Assembly: GCA_945860785.1 (NCBI GenBank)
Contig: CAMATD010000001.1
Coordinates: 70,518 to 106,694 of the forward strand
DNA from: Variovorax sp. YR752
GTDB taxonomy: Bacteria; Pseudomonadota; Gammaproteobacteria; Burkholderiales; Burkholderiaceae_C
Length of the DNA: 36,177 bases
Direction: 5' to 3'
This document shows positions 1 through 8,738 of this stretch, one piece after another (the stretch's first letter is position 1; each line of letters starts with the position of its first letter). The translations under genes were made by a program, and so were the position numbers. The notes under the pieces were generated by a model. That model did not search any database. It saw only the letters and a list, made by a program, of their open reading frames with translations, and was not told the origin of the DNA.

Positions 1-30
1 AGCCAGATTGAGTCCGCCGGTCCGCGGGGC

Positions 31-441
31 TCAGCGCTTCGTGACCGACACCAGCTCGACTTCGAAGTTGAGCGTCGCGTTCGGCGGAATCACACCGCCC
101 GCACCGCGCGAACCGTAGGCAATCGCCGGCGGGCAGGTCAGCTTGGCCTTGCCGCCCGGCTTCATCTTCTGCACGCCTTCGGTCCAGCACGGGATCACGC
201 CGTTGAGCGGGAACTCGGTGGGTTCGCCGCGCTTGTAGGAGCTGTCGAATTCCTTGCCGGTGTCGGGGAAGGTGCCGCGGTAGTGGACCTTAACCGTGTC
301 GGTCGCGGCGGGCGAGGCGCCAGTGCCTTCCTTGAGCGACTGATAGATCAGGCCGCTGGGCGTGGTCACGGGGGCGGATTGCGCAAAGGCTGCGGGGATG
401 GCAAAGACAGACACGAGCGCGGCACAGAAAAGAGACTTCAC
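31..441 (-). CDS. secreted FKBP-type peptidyl-prolyl cis-trans isomerase
   Basis: Encodes 136 residues from a GTG start at 441, chosen because a GAGGTG-like ribosome site lies about 5 bases upstream and the start gives a clean signal peptide (VKSLFCAALVSVFAIPAAFA, then QS). A longer frame reaches back to 627 but would bury the signal. The mature part is a single FKBP domain: VKVHYRGTF near the start, FDSSYKRGEP, the GVIPCWTEGVQKMKPGGK segment, IAYGSRGAGGVIPPNATL and the closing FEVELVSV strand. Proteins of this type accelerate proline isomerisation during folding; the signal peptide places it in the periplasm. It is transcribed away from the ethanolamine operon, so the 136-base gap at 442-577 is a divergent promoter region. 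Family assignment is firm; client proteins cannot be told from sequence. Confidence 0.93.
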   Translation of the reverse strand: MKSLFCAALVSVFAIPAAFAQSAPVTTPSGLIYQSLKEGTGASPAATDTVKVHYRGTFPDTGKEFDSSYKRGEPTEFPLNGVIPCWTEGVQKMKPGGKAKLTCPPAIAYGSRGAGGVIPPNATLNFEVELVSVTKR

Positions 442-489
442 GAAACACCTCGGGGGTTGAAAGGCCCCGATTATGGCCAGCGCCTGCAT

Positions 490-558
490 CGTTCCCTGTA
501 GGGCGATGTATCTAGTGGAACGACCCTTGCTTTGCTGGATGTGCACTGTCAACATCCA
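490..558 (+). promoter_or_regulatory. two inverted repeats in the divergent FKBP / ethanolamine permease promoter region
   Basis: CGTTCC at 490-495 is mirrored by GGAACG at 517-522, and TGGATGT at 536-542 by ACATCCA at 552-558 with a nine-base loop. The second repeat lies directly before the AGAGAGGAAG ribosome site (about 562-571) of the permease. Either could be an operator for an ethanolamine-responsive regulator or an mRNA hairpin; only the symmetry is seen and no regulator gene is nearby. Confidence 0.3.
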
Positions 559-577
559 CAAAGAGAGGAAGCCTCCC

Positions 578-2002
578 ATGCACTCCACCGAAGCCACGCC
601 GGCCGCATCGACTGCCCAGGCAGGCACAGGTCACCTCAAGAAGGTACTCGGCCCCATCCAGCTCTGGGGCATCGCGGTAGGCCTTGTCATTTCGGGTGAG
701 TACTTTGGTTGGAGCTACGGCTGGAACCCGGCCGGCACGCTGGGCTTTCTGGTCGCCACGGTATTGGTGGCGACGATGTACACCACCTTCATCTTCAGCT
801 TCACCGAGCTTTCGACCGCCATCCCGCATGCGGGCGGCCCCTTCGCCTATGCGCGGCGCGCCTTCGGTCCGAACGGCGGCTTCGTGGCGGGCTTTGCGAC
901 GCTGATCGAATTCGTCTTCGCGCCGCCGGCCATCGCCCTCGCCATCGGCGCCTACCTCAACGTGCAGTTCCCGGGCATCAACCCCAAGTGGTTCGCGCTC
1001 GGCGCCTATGTGATCTTCATCGGGCTCAACTGGGTGGACGTGGGCATCGCGGCGGCCTTCGAACTGTTCGTCACCATCCTGGCCATCGTCGAGCTGCTGG
1101 TGTTCATGGGCGTGGTCACGCCGGGCTGGACCATGGCCAACTTCGTGGCCAACGGCTGGGCCGGCGGCAGCGTGCTCAACGGCGCGGCCATCTCGGGCAT
1201 CTTCGCGTCGATCCCGTTCGCGAACTGGTTCTTCCTGGCCATCGAGGGCGCGGCCATGGCGGCCGAAGAGGCGCGCGATCCGCACCGCACCATTCCCATC
1301 GCCTACACCACGGGCATCGTCACGCTGGTGGTGCTGGCCTTCGGCGTGATGATCTTCGCGGGCGGCGTGGGCGACTGGCGCAAGCTCGCCAACATCAACG
1401 ACCCGCTTCCGCAGGCCATGAAGGCGGTGGTGGGCGACAACAGCGGCTGGCTGCACATGCTGGTGTGGATCGGTCTCTTCGGGCTGATCGCCTCGTTCCA
1501 CGGGATCATCATGGGCTACTCGCGCCAGATCTTTGCGCTGGCGCGCGCCGGTTATCTGCCGAGCTACTTCGCCGGCCTGAGCCCGCGCTTCGACACGCCG
1601 CACCGCGCGCTGCTGGCCGGCGGCGTGATCGGCGTGGTCGCGATCTTCAGCGACGAGTGGATGCAGTTCGGCGGCCAGACGCTCACCGCCAACATCGTGA
1701 CCATGGCGGTGCTCGGCGCGATCGTGATGTACCTGATCTCGATGGCCGCGCTCTTCAAGCTGCGCAAGAGCGAGCCCGACCTGCTGCGCACCTATCGCGC
1801 GCCTTTCTACCCGGTGTTCCCCGCCATCGCGCTCGGCCTCGGCGTGGTGTGCCTCGGTGCCATGGTCTGGTTCAACTTCATGCTGACGGTGCTGTTCCTG
1901 GTGCTGATGGCCGCGGCCTACGGCTACTTCCTGCTGACCTCGGCGCAGCGCAAGGCGGCCGCGCCCGACGAGATGCTTTCCTTGACCGCCACGAACGCCT
2001 GA
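578..2002 (+). CDS. eat: ethanolamine permease (APC superfamily)
   Basis: A 474-residue integral membrane protein with about twelve hydrophobic segments. The ATG at 578 follows a purine-rich ribosome site (AGAGAGGAAG) by 6-7 bases; the frame is open further upstream but without a comparable start. The N-terminal block LKKVLGPIQLWGIAVGLVIS and the following SGEYFGWSYGWN are characteristic of the ethanolamine permease branch of the amino acid-polyamine-organocation family, as is the PHRTIPIAY segment after the EGAAMAAEEARD loop. It should import ethanolamine across the inner membrane. Only 15 bases separate it from eutB, and eutC overlaps eutB, so the three form one operon in which uptake feeds the ammonia-lyase. 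Substrate is inferred from family plus operon context, which agree. Confidence 0.9.
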   Translation: MHSTEATPAASTAQAGTGHLKKVLGPIQLWGIAVGLVISGEYFGWSYGWNPAGTLGFLVATVLVATMYTTFIFSFTELSTAIPHAGGPFAYARRAFGPNGGFVAGFATLIEFVFAPPAIALAIGAYLNVQFPGINPKWFALGAYVIFIGLNWVDVGIAAAFELFVTILAIVELLVFMGVVTPGWTMANFVANGWAGGSVLNGAAISGIFASIPFANWFFLAIEGAAMAAEEARDPHRTIPIAYTTGIVTLVVLAFGVMIFAGGVGDWRKLANINDPLPQAMKAVVGDNSGWLHMLVWIGLFGLIASFHGIIMGYSRQIFALARAGYLPSYFAGLSPRFDTPHRALLAGGVIGVVAIFSDEWMQFGGQTLTANIVTMAVLGAIVMYLISMAALFKLRKSEPDLLRTYRAPFYPVFPAIALGLGVVCLGAMVWFNFMLTVLFLVLMAAAYGYFLLTSAQRKAAAPDEMLSLTATNA

Positions 2003-2017
2003 GAGCCTGACAGAAAG

Positions 2018-3416
2018 ATGCGCTATCGCACCACCATCGAGCAGCAGGTCTTCGCCTTCGACGACCTGCGGCAGGTCATGGCCGTCGCCAGCCCCGCGCG
2101 CTCAGGCGACTACCTCGCGGGCATCGGCGCGGCCACAGCGCAGCAGCGCATGGCGGCGCGCCACGTGCTGGCCGAGACGCCGCTCAAGCAGTTCCTGACG
2201 GAAGCGCTGATTCCCTACGAGAGCGACAACATCACGCGGCTCATCATCGACAGCCACGACGCAGCGGCCTTCGCGCCGGTGTCGCATCTCACGGTCGGCG
2301 ACTTCCGCAACTGGCTTCTGTCCGAAGAGGCCACGACGGCGACGCTCACCGCGCTCGCGCCCGGCCTCACACCCGAGATGGTGGCGGCCGTGTCCAAGCT
2401 CATGCGCAACCAGGACCTGGTGTCGGTCGCGAAGAAGTGCAGCGTGATCACGCGCTTTCGCGACACCATCGGCCTGCCCGGCCACCTGGCCGTGCGCCTG
2501 CAGCCCAACCACCCGACCGACGACCTGCGCGGCGTGGCCGCCTCCACCCTCGACGGCCTGCTCTACGGTGCGGGCGATGCGGTGATCGGCCTCAACCCGG
2601 CCTCCGACAGCATGCCGGTGCTGGGCCAGCTGCTGCACATGCTCGACGAGGTGATCCAGCGCTTCGAGATTCCCACGCAGAGCTGCGTGCTCACGCATGT
2701 GACCAACACGCTCAAACTCGCGGAAGCCGGCGCGCCGGTGGACCTGGTGTTCCAGTCGATCGCCGGCACCGAGAAGGCGAACCTCTCATTCGGCGTGACG
2801 CCCGAGCTGCTCGACGAAGCCTATGCCGCGGCGCTGGCACTGAAGCGCGGCACCATCGGCAACAACGTCATGTACTTCGAGACCGGCCAAGGCAGCGCGC
2901 TCTCGGCCAACGCCAATTTCGATGTCGACCAGCAGACCTGCGAGGTGCGCGCCTATGCGCTGGCGCGGCGCTACAAGCCCTTCCTCATCAACACGGTGGT
3001 CGGCTTCATCGGGCCCGAGTATCTGTACGACGGCAAGCAGATCATTCGCGCGGGCCTCGAAGATCATTGCTGCGGCAAGCTGCTGGGCCTGCCGATCGGC
3101 TGCGACATCTGCTACACCAACCACGCCGAAGCCGACCAGGACGACATGGACAACCTGCTGGTACTGCTCGGCACGAGCGGGCATCAACTTCATCATGGGC
3201 ATTCCAGGCGCCGACGACGTGATGCTCAACTACCAGAGCACATCCTTCCACGACGCGCTGTTCCTGCGCCAGACGCTGGGCCTGAAGCGCGCGCCCGAGT
3301 TCGAGGCCTGGCTGCAGCGCATGCAGATCACCAATGCCGCGGGGCAGCTCGCACCGCCCTTTTCCAACCGCCTGCTGGCCGGCATGAGCGGGCTGACCGC
3401 GCTCACAGCATCATGA
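2018..3416 (+). pseudogene. eutB: ethanolamine ammonia-lyase large subunit, frameshifted as read
   Basis: Encodes the TIM-barrel catalytic subunit of the adenosylcobalamin-dependent lyase that splits ethanolamine into acetaldehyde and ammonia. The frame from ATG 2018 is intact to codon 386 (MRYRTTIEQQVFAFDDLRQV at the start; RLQPNHPTDDLRG; GLNPASDS; CCGKLLGLPIGCDICYTNHA). At 3176 one extra A (GGC ACG a GCG GGC ATC AAC) moves the frame; removing it gives LLGTAGINFIMGIPGADD, MLNYQSTSFHDAL and a normal carboxyl end at TGA 3414-3416, for 465 residues, the usual family length. As written, the shifted frame runs into eutC and produces a spurious 724-residue fusion. Everything on both sides of the lesion is conserved, so this is a sequencing error or a very recent mutation. 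If real, the lyase is lost. Confidence 0.92.
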
Positions 3417-4192
3417 GCGACGCCGTCACACCCGACCCCTGGGCGCAATGGCGCTCTGCCACGCCCGCCCGGCTCGCCCTGGGCCGTGCGGGCGCCGGCA
3501 TGCCCACCGACGAAACGCTGCGCTTCGGCTGGGCCCACGCGATGGCACGCGACGCCATCCACGCGGCGCTCGATGTCGATGCGCTCGACGCCACGCTGCG
3601 CGCGCAGCACTGGGAGGTGGCCCGCACACGCAGCCGCGCCGCGGACCGCACCACCTACCTGCGCCGCCCCGACCTGGGTCGCCAACTCGACGATGACGAT
3701 GCCGGGCGGCTGCGCGGCATGGGGCGCTACGGCTGCGATGTCTGCATCGTCATCGGCGACGGCCTCTCCTCCCTCGCGGTGGCACGCCACGCAGCACCGC
3801 TGCTCGCGGCGCTGCGCTCGCAGCTGCCGCCCGACACGCGCTTCGCACCGGTGGTCATCGCCACGCAGGCGCGCGTGGCCCTGGCCGACGAGGTGGGCGA
3901 ACTGTTCGGCGCCATGCTCTCGGTCATGCTGATCGGCGAGCGCCCCGGCCTGAGCTCGCCCGACAGCCTCGGCATCTACCTGACCCATTCGCCGAAACGC
4001 GGCCGCCACGATGCCGAGCGCAACTGCATCTCGAACGTGCGCCCCGAGGGCCTGCCGCACGAAGCGGCCGCGTTCAAGCTGGCATGGCTGATGCGTGAGT
4101 CCCTGCGCCGGGGGCTGACCGGCGTCGGGCTTAAGGACGAGAGCGATCTCGCGGTGCTCGACTCGCGGCAGGCGCCACCGCTGTCGCGCTGA
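3413..4192 (+). CDS. eutC: ethanolamine ammonia-lyase small subunit
   Basis: A 259-residue protein from the ATG at 3413, whose ATGA overlaps the true eutB stop; this is the usual translational coupling of the pair. The N-terminus (WAQWRSATPARLALGRAGAG), the RTYL-type region RTTYLRRPDLGRQL, YGCDVCIVIGDGLSSLAV, and the GERPGLSSPDSLGIYLT and RNCISNVRPEGL blocks are classical EutC signatures. EutC forms a Rossmann-like domain that, with EutB, binds the adenosylcobalamin cofactor. No microcompartment shell genes, EutA reactivase or acetaldehyde dehydrogenase are in the window, so this is the short cytosolic type of ethanolamine pathway; acetaldehyde must be oxidised by an enzyme encoded elsewhere. 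Confidence 0.95.
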   Translation: MSDAVTPDPWAQWRSATPARLALGRAGAGMPTDETLRFGWAHAMARDAIHAALDVDALDATLRAQHWEVARTRSRAADRTTYLRRPDLGRQLDDDDAGRLRGMGRYGCDVCIVIGDGLSSLAVARHAAPLLAALRSQLPPDTRFAPVVIATQARVALADEVGELFGAMLSVMLIGERPGLSSPDSLGIYLTHSPKRGRHDAERNCISNVRPEGLPHEAAAFKLAWLMRESLRRGLTGVGLKDESDLAVLDSRQAPPLSR

Positions 4193-4214
4193 GCGCCGGC
4201 CCCCGTCGAAGTGT

Positions 4215-4237
4215 CACGAGCGTTCCGTGCGCTCGTG
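4215..4237 (+). terminator. hairpin after eutC, possible terminator
   Basis: CACGAGCG at 4215-4222 pairs perfectly with CGCTCGTG at 4230-4237 around a seven-base loop. It sits 23 bases after the eutC stop and before the HAD lipoprotein gene. There is no clear T-run, so it may be a weak or Rho-assisted terminator or only an mRNA-stabilising stem. Confidence 0.4.
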
Positions 4238-4273
4238 TCTGATTCACCCCTGCACAAGTACAAGGAAAAATAA

Positions 4274-5536
4274 ATGCAACGCCGACTCGTCCTTCTCACG
4301 CCCATGGCTGCCGCGCTCGTCGCCGCCGGTTGCGCCAGCCTCTCGCCCGCCAAGGGCCTGTCGCCCGGCCACTGGGACGCCTTCAACAAGGCGCAGATCG
4401 AAGGCCTGATTGCCAGCCTCGGCAAGGGCAGCCCGGGCTACAACGCCGCCAAGCCACCCTACGTGGTGTTCGACTGGGACAACACCAGCGTGTTTCTCGA
4501 CATCGAGGAAGCCTCGCTGATCTACCAGCTCGAGAACCTCGCCTTTGGCGCCACGCCCGCGCAGCTCGAAGTGGCGCTGCGCAAGAACATCCCCAAGAAA
4601 GACTTCCTGCCGGCGTACAACAACGCGGCCGGCCAGCCCGTGAACATCGACCGCGTGGTGCCCGACATCGTGGCCAGCTACACTTGGCTCTACTAGAACT
4701 ACGCCGGCCTCAAGGGCAACCAGCCGCTGGCGGCCGTGAAGCTGAACCCGCACTACATCGCGTTCACCACCAAGGTGCGCTTCCTCTACGAGGCCATCGG
4801 CGACACCTTCGACCACGACACGGCCTACCCCTGGGTCACGTACCTCTTCGTCGGCATGACCGAGGCGCAGGTGCGCAAGCTCACGGCCGACACGGTGGCG
4901 TGGCAGTTGAAGGAGCCGGTCGTCAAGGTGAAGTGGACGTCGCCGCCCGCGCTGCCGGGCCAGGCCGGCGTGGTCTCGGTGAGCTGGAAGAACGGCCTGC
5001 GCCTGCAGCCCGAGATGCAGGAGCTGTATGCCGCGTTCCGCAACGCGGGCTTCGATGTGTGGGTGTGCTCGGCGTCCTTCGTCGACGTGATCAAGGAAAT
5101 CTCCTCGAACCCCGCCTTCGGCTACAACAACCCGCCCGAACGCGTGCTCGCGATGGAGCTGGAGCGCGACGCCAACGGCGTGATCCAGCCCGAGTACCGC
5201 CGCGGCTACGACCAGACCCAGGGCCCCGGCAAGACGAAGAACATCCAGCGCTTCCTGGTCAGCAAGTACGGCTACGGCCCGAGCTTCATCGCCGGCGACA
5301 GCGAGGGCGACCAGAACATGATGGCCGACTTCGCCGACACGAAGAAGGTGCTGATCGTGAACCGCCTGCGCGACCCGAAGACCGACATCGGCAAGTTCTC
5401 GGCCATCGCCGTGCAGAACTACGGCAAGCCCGACACCCGCTATCTGCTGCAGGGCCGCGACGACAACACTGGCCAGTGGGTGACTTCGCAACTGCACACG
5501 CCGCTGGGCGCCACGCAGGGCAAGGCGCTCAAGTAA
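4274..5536 (+). pseudogene. HAD-superfamily phosphatase lipoprotein (phosphorylcholine phosphatase-like), interrupted by an in-frame TAG
   Basis: The frame from ATG 4274 (AAGGAA ribosome site at 4262) spans 420 codons and is broken only by TAG at 4694-4696, codon 141. It opens with a lipoprotein signal (MAAALVAAGC, Cys20). Motif I is FDWDNTS (Asp67, Asp69), motif II the Ser in VWVCSASF, motif III the Lys in GPGKTKNI and motif IV AGDSEGDQNM, a complete haloacid dehalogenase catalytic set. DxDNT plus GDxxxxD resembles Pseudomonas phosphorylcholine phosphatase; with the eut genes just upstream, an outer-surface or periplasmic enzyme releasing choline or ethanolamine from phosphoesters is a reasonable inference. 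TAG is a normal stop elsewhere in the window, so read-through is not expected; the product may be a 140-residue stub unless the base is an error. Substrate unproven. Confidence 0.8.
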
Positions 5537-5557
5537 GCGCGCTTTGCTGCGCGGTGT

Positions 5558-6958
5558 TCACTGCGCCTTCGCTGTGGTCGCCACCGGCTTGAGCGAATCG
5601 CGCACCTTGGCCACTTGCGCCGCGGTCACGGCCTCGCCCCGGTTGCCCCAGCTCGAACGCGCAAAGCTCAGCACGCGGGCCACGTCAGCGTCGGTCAGCC
5701 GCCAGCCGAAGTCGGGCATGGCGATGGGCGACGGTGCCTGCACGGTGCTCGGCATGGCCGAGCCCGCGAGCACGAGGCGGATCAGCGAGGTCGGGTCCCT
5801 GGCATTCACCACGCTGTTGCCCGCGAGGGCGGGAAAGGTCTTGTTGGCGCCCGTACCGTCGGAGCGGTGGCAGGCGTTGCAATTGTTGAGATAGACCATC
5901 GCCCCGCTGTTGCCCTCGACCGTGCCGTTGCGCAGCGCCAGCGCGGTCGGGTGCTGCGGCGCGGCCGCGACCAGGGCGGCCTGCGACGGCACGCCCGGCC
6001 CGTTGGGCTTCGCGCCGAGCGACTGCAGGTAGCCCGCGATCGCCTGCAGGTCCGGCGTCGACAGGTGCTGGGTGCTGTTCTGCACCACATCGACCATCGC
6101 GCCGAAGGCCGCTGTCTGGCCAGTGCGGCCGGTCTGCAGGTATTGCACGATGTCTTCCGACGACCACTGGGCCATGCTCGGCCGGTCGGTATGGCGCAGG
6201 GGCTGCGCATACCAGCCATCGATGATCGCTCCCGACAGGAACAGTTCGCCCTTGCGGTCGCTGGCCGACTTGACGCCGCCGATCATGCTGCGCGGCGTGT
6301 GGCAGTCGCCGCAGTGGCCCGGGCCCTGCACGAGGTAGGCGCCGCGGTTCCACTCGGCGCTGCGCGCGCTGTCGGGCTGGTAAACACCCTTGTCGAGGTA
6401 GATCCAGTTCCAGCCCATCATCAGGCCGCGCATGCGGAAGGGCCATGGCAGCTTGGTGGGCGGCGCCTTCTGCGCGACCGGCTGCACGCCGTTGCGAAAG
6501 AAGACGAAAAGCGCGTGCATGTCCTCGTCGTTCACGCGGGCGAAGGAGGTGTAGGGCATCGCCGGGTACAGGCGATGGCCGTCCTTCGCGATGCCTGCAC
6601 GCAGCGCGCGTGCGAACTCGGTCTCGGTGTAGGCACCGAGGCCGCCTTGCGGATCGGGCGTGATGTTGGTGGAGACGATGGTGCCGAACGGCGTCTTCAT
6701 CGGCAGGCCGCCCGAGAACGCGGGCCTGCCCGCCACCGAATGGCAGCTCACGCAGTCGCCGACGCGCGCCAGGTAGCGGCCGCGTTCGAGCACGGGGTCG
6801 GTGGCCGCGGCAGGCACTGCAGGAACGGGGGTGGATTTGGCGGGGTTGGCGGTCGGCGGCGCCACTGGTGTCTCGGCCTTCTGCGCCACGGCCCACGCCG
6901 CGACGCCCGGAAGCGTCAGGGCCAGCGCCACGCCGCCAATGATGCGGCGCGCGTTCAT
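5558..6958 (-). CDS. triheme cytochrome c subunit of GMC-type dehydrogenase
   Basis: A 466-residue secreted cytochrome. The ATG at 6958 overlaps the stop of the flavoprotein gene (ATGA) and begins a signal peptide (MNARRIIGGVALALTLPGVA). Three CxxCH heme sites are visible: CVSCH (Cys69-His73), CGDCH (Cys216-His220) and CNACH (Cys360-His364), each in its own cytochrome c fold, with Met-rich segments downstream that could supply axial ligands. This architecture is that of the cytochrome subunit of membrane-bound gluconate, alcohol or sorbitol-type dehydrogenases, which passes electrons from the flavin subunit to ubiquinone or a terminal oxidase. It is the last gene of the operon and faces the HAD lipoprotein gene convergently, 21 bases away. 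The sugar or alcohol oxidised is not determined. Confidence 0.92.
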   Translation of the reverse strand: MNARRIIGGVALALTLPGVAAWAVAQKAETPVAPPTANPAKSTPVPAVPAAATDPVLERGRYLARVGDCVSCHSVAGRPAFSGGLPMKTPFGTIVSTNITPDPQGGLGAYTETEFARALRAGIAKDGHRLYPAMPYTSFARVNDEDMHALFVFFRNGVQPVAQKAPPTKLPWPFRMRGLMMGWNWIYLDKGVYQPDSARSAEWNRGAYLVQGPGHCGDCHTPRSMIGGVKSASDRKGELFLSGAIIDGWYAQPLRHTDRPSMAQWSSEDIVQYLQTGRTGQTAAFGAMVDVVQNSTQHLSTPDLQAIAGYLQSLGAKPNGPGVPSQAALVAAAPQHPTALALRNGTVEGNSGAMVYLNNCNACHRSDGTGANKTFPALAGNSVVNARDPTSLIRLVLAGSAMPSTVQAPSPIAMPDFGWRLTDADVARVLSFARSSWGNRGEAVTAAQVAKVRDSLKPVATTAKAQ

Positions 6959-8727
6959 GCCAGCGCTCCCGGGTTGACCAGGTAGCGCTCGCGGATCGCC
7001 CTGGCCGACCAGTAGGCCAGCGCGCCGACCATGCAGGTCGGGTTGTAGCCGAAGTTCTGCGGGAAGGCGCTGGCGCCCATCACGAACACATTGGGCACGT
7101 CCCACACCTGCAGGAAACGATTGACGGCGCTGGTCGCGGGGTCGGTGCCCATCGGCGCGCCGCCGGTGTTATGGGTCGACTGGTAGAAGCGCACGTCGTA
7201 GTGGGCGTCGGGCTTCTGGAAATTCATGCGCATCTGCTTCGGGCCCATGGCCTTGGCGATCTGCTCGACCTTGGTGCCGATGAACTGCGTCATCGCGAGG
7301 TCGTTGGCCTTCCAGTCGAAGGTCATGCGCAAGAGTGGCTGGCCGTGCACATCCTTGTAGGTCGGGTCGAGGTCCAGGTAGTTGTCGCGGTAGGCCATCA
7401 CCGAGCCTTGGCTGCCCACGCCGGCCTGGTAGAGGTAGTTTTCCTTGGCCGCTTTCTTCCAGCTCGCGCCCCAGCTCGGCGTGCCGGGCGGCAGGCTCAG
7501 CTGCTGGATCGGCCGGCCGCCGGTGTTGATGCAGTTGATGCTCGCGCCGCCAACGAAGCCGAGCGGTCCGTGGTCGAAGTTGTCGCCGTCGCAGTCGTCG
7601 ATCACGGTGCCGCTGGCCCCCGCTCCGACGAAGGGGTTCATCGGCTGGTCCTTGTCGAAGAACAGGCTGGCGCCGCCGTTGAGCTGGTAGGCATAGTTGC
7701 GCCCCACCACGCCCTTGCCCGTGGCCGGGTCGTACTTCTTGCCGATGTTCGACAGCAAGAGAAGGCGCACGTTGTGGAACTGATAGGCGCAAAGCACCAC
7801 CAGGTCGGCCGGCTGCTCGACCTCGTTGCCCTCGGCGTCGATGTAGGTCACGCCGGTGGCGCGCTTGCCGTCCGGCGCCATGTTCACGCGCAGCACGTGC
7901 GACCGGGTGCGCAGCTCGAAGTTGGGCCGCTTCATCAGCACCGGCAGCAGCGTGGTCTGCGGTGAGGCCTTCGAATACATGTAGCAGCCGTAGCGCTCGC
8001 AGAAACCGCAGAAGTTGCAGGGTCCGAGTTGCGCGCCGTGCGGATTGGTGTAGGCGCGCGACGCGTTGGCCGCGGCCTGCGGAAACGGGTGGTAGCCGAG
8101 CTCGCGCGCAGCCTTTTCGAACAGGCGGGCGCTGTTGACCGAGGCCAGCGGCGGCAATGGGAATTCATTGGCGCGCGCACCTTCGAAAGGGTTGCCGCCC
8201 GCTTGGATCTGGCCACGGATGTTGCCGGCCTTGCCCGAGGTGCCGCAAATCTTTTCGAACTGGTCGAAGTACGGCTCCATCTCTTCGTAGCTCACGCCGA
8301 AGTCCTGGATGGTCATGCCTTCGGGGATGAACTTCTTGCCGTAGCGCTCTTCGTAGGTGCTGCGGATGCGCAGGTCGCTGGGCAATGGGCGCCAGTGGTG
8401 CCCGTTCCAGTGCACGCCTGCGCCGCCGACGCCGTCGCCGGGCAGGAAGGATGCGAGTTGCCGGTACGGCACGGCGACTTCGGTCGGTGTGTGGCGGATG
8501 GTCACCGTCTCGCGCGAGAGGTTCTGAAACAGCTTGCCGCGGATGCCGTAGCTCAGCTCATCGGTGATGCGCGGGTAGGCAAAGTCGGGTTGGGTGTCGC
8601 GGTTCTCGCCGCGTTCGAGCGCCAGCACTTTCAGGCCCGCGGCGGTGAGTTCCATGCCCATGATCGCGCCGGTCCAACCGAAGCCGACCAGCACAGCATC
8701 GGCACCGGACTTCTTGATGTTTGCCAT
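6955..8727 (-). CDS. GMC-family FAD-dependent dehydrogenase, large subunit
   Basis: 590 residues from ATG 8727; the start is fixed by the N-terminal FAD site VLVGFGWTGAIMG and by the end of the upstream gene at 8739. After the dinucleotide fold comes LALERGENR, the HWNGHHWRP region, and the carboxyl-terminal GMC domain with STHNTGGAPMGTDP (catalytic His of the HNTGG motif) and GYNPTCMVGALAYW. This is the gluconate 2-dehydrogenase/membrane alcohol dehydrogenase branch rather than the soluble glucose oxidase branch, consistent with its partner cytochrome (overlapping by four bases) and small subunit. It has no signal peptide of its own; in this family the complex is exported together with the Tat-signal small subunit. 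Physiological substrate (gluconate, 2-ketogluconate, sorbitol or another polyol) cannot be read from sequence. Confidence 0.92.
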   Translation of the reverse strand: MANIKKSGADAVLVGFGWTGAIMGMELTAAGLKVLALERGENRDTQPDFAYPRITDELSYGIRGKLFQNLSRETVTIRHTPTEVAVPYRQLASFLPGDGVGGAGVHWNGHHWRPLPSDLRIRSTYEERYGKKFIPEGMTIQDFGVSYEEMEPYFDQFEKICGTSGKAGNIRGQIQAGGNPFEGARANEFPLPPLASVNSARLFEKAARELGYHPFPQAAANASRAYTNPHGAQLGPCNFCGFCERYGCYMYSKASPQTTLLPVLMKRPNFELRTRSHVLRVNMAPDGKRATGVTYIDAEGNEVEQPADLVVLCAYQFHNVRLLLLSNIGKKYDPATGKGVVGRNYAYQLNGGASLFFDKDQPMNPFVGAGASGTVIDDCDGDNFDHGPLGFVGGASINCINTGGRPIQQLSLPPGTPSWGASWKKAAKENYLYQAGVGSQGSVMAYRDNYLDLDPTYKDVHGQPLLRMTFDWKANDLAMTQFIGTKVEQIAKAMGPKQMRMNFQKPDAHYDVRFYQSTHNTGGAPMGTDPATSAVNRFLQVWDVPNVFVMGASAFPQNFGYNPTCMVGALAYWSARAIRERYLVNPGALA

Positions 8728-8738
8728 GGTGCCTCCCC

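Noticed and set aside
2018-4192. Apparent eutB-eutC fusion protein
   Set aside because: The middle part (about 3177-3412) in that frame is nonsense sequence rich in Arg/His; it is caused by the extra base at 3176, and eutC has its own ATG at 3413.
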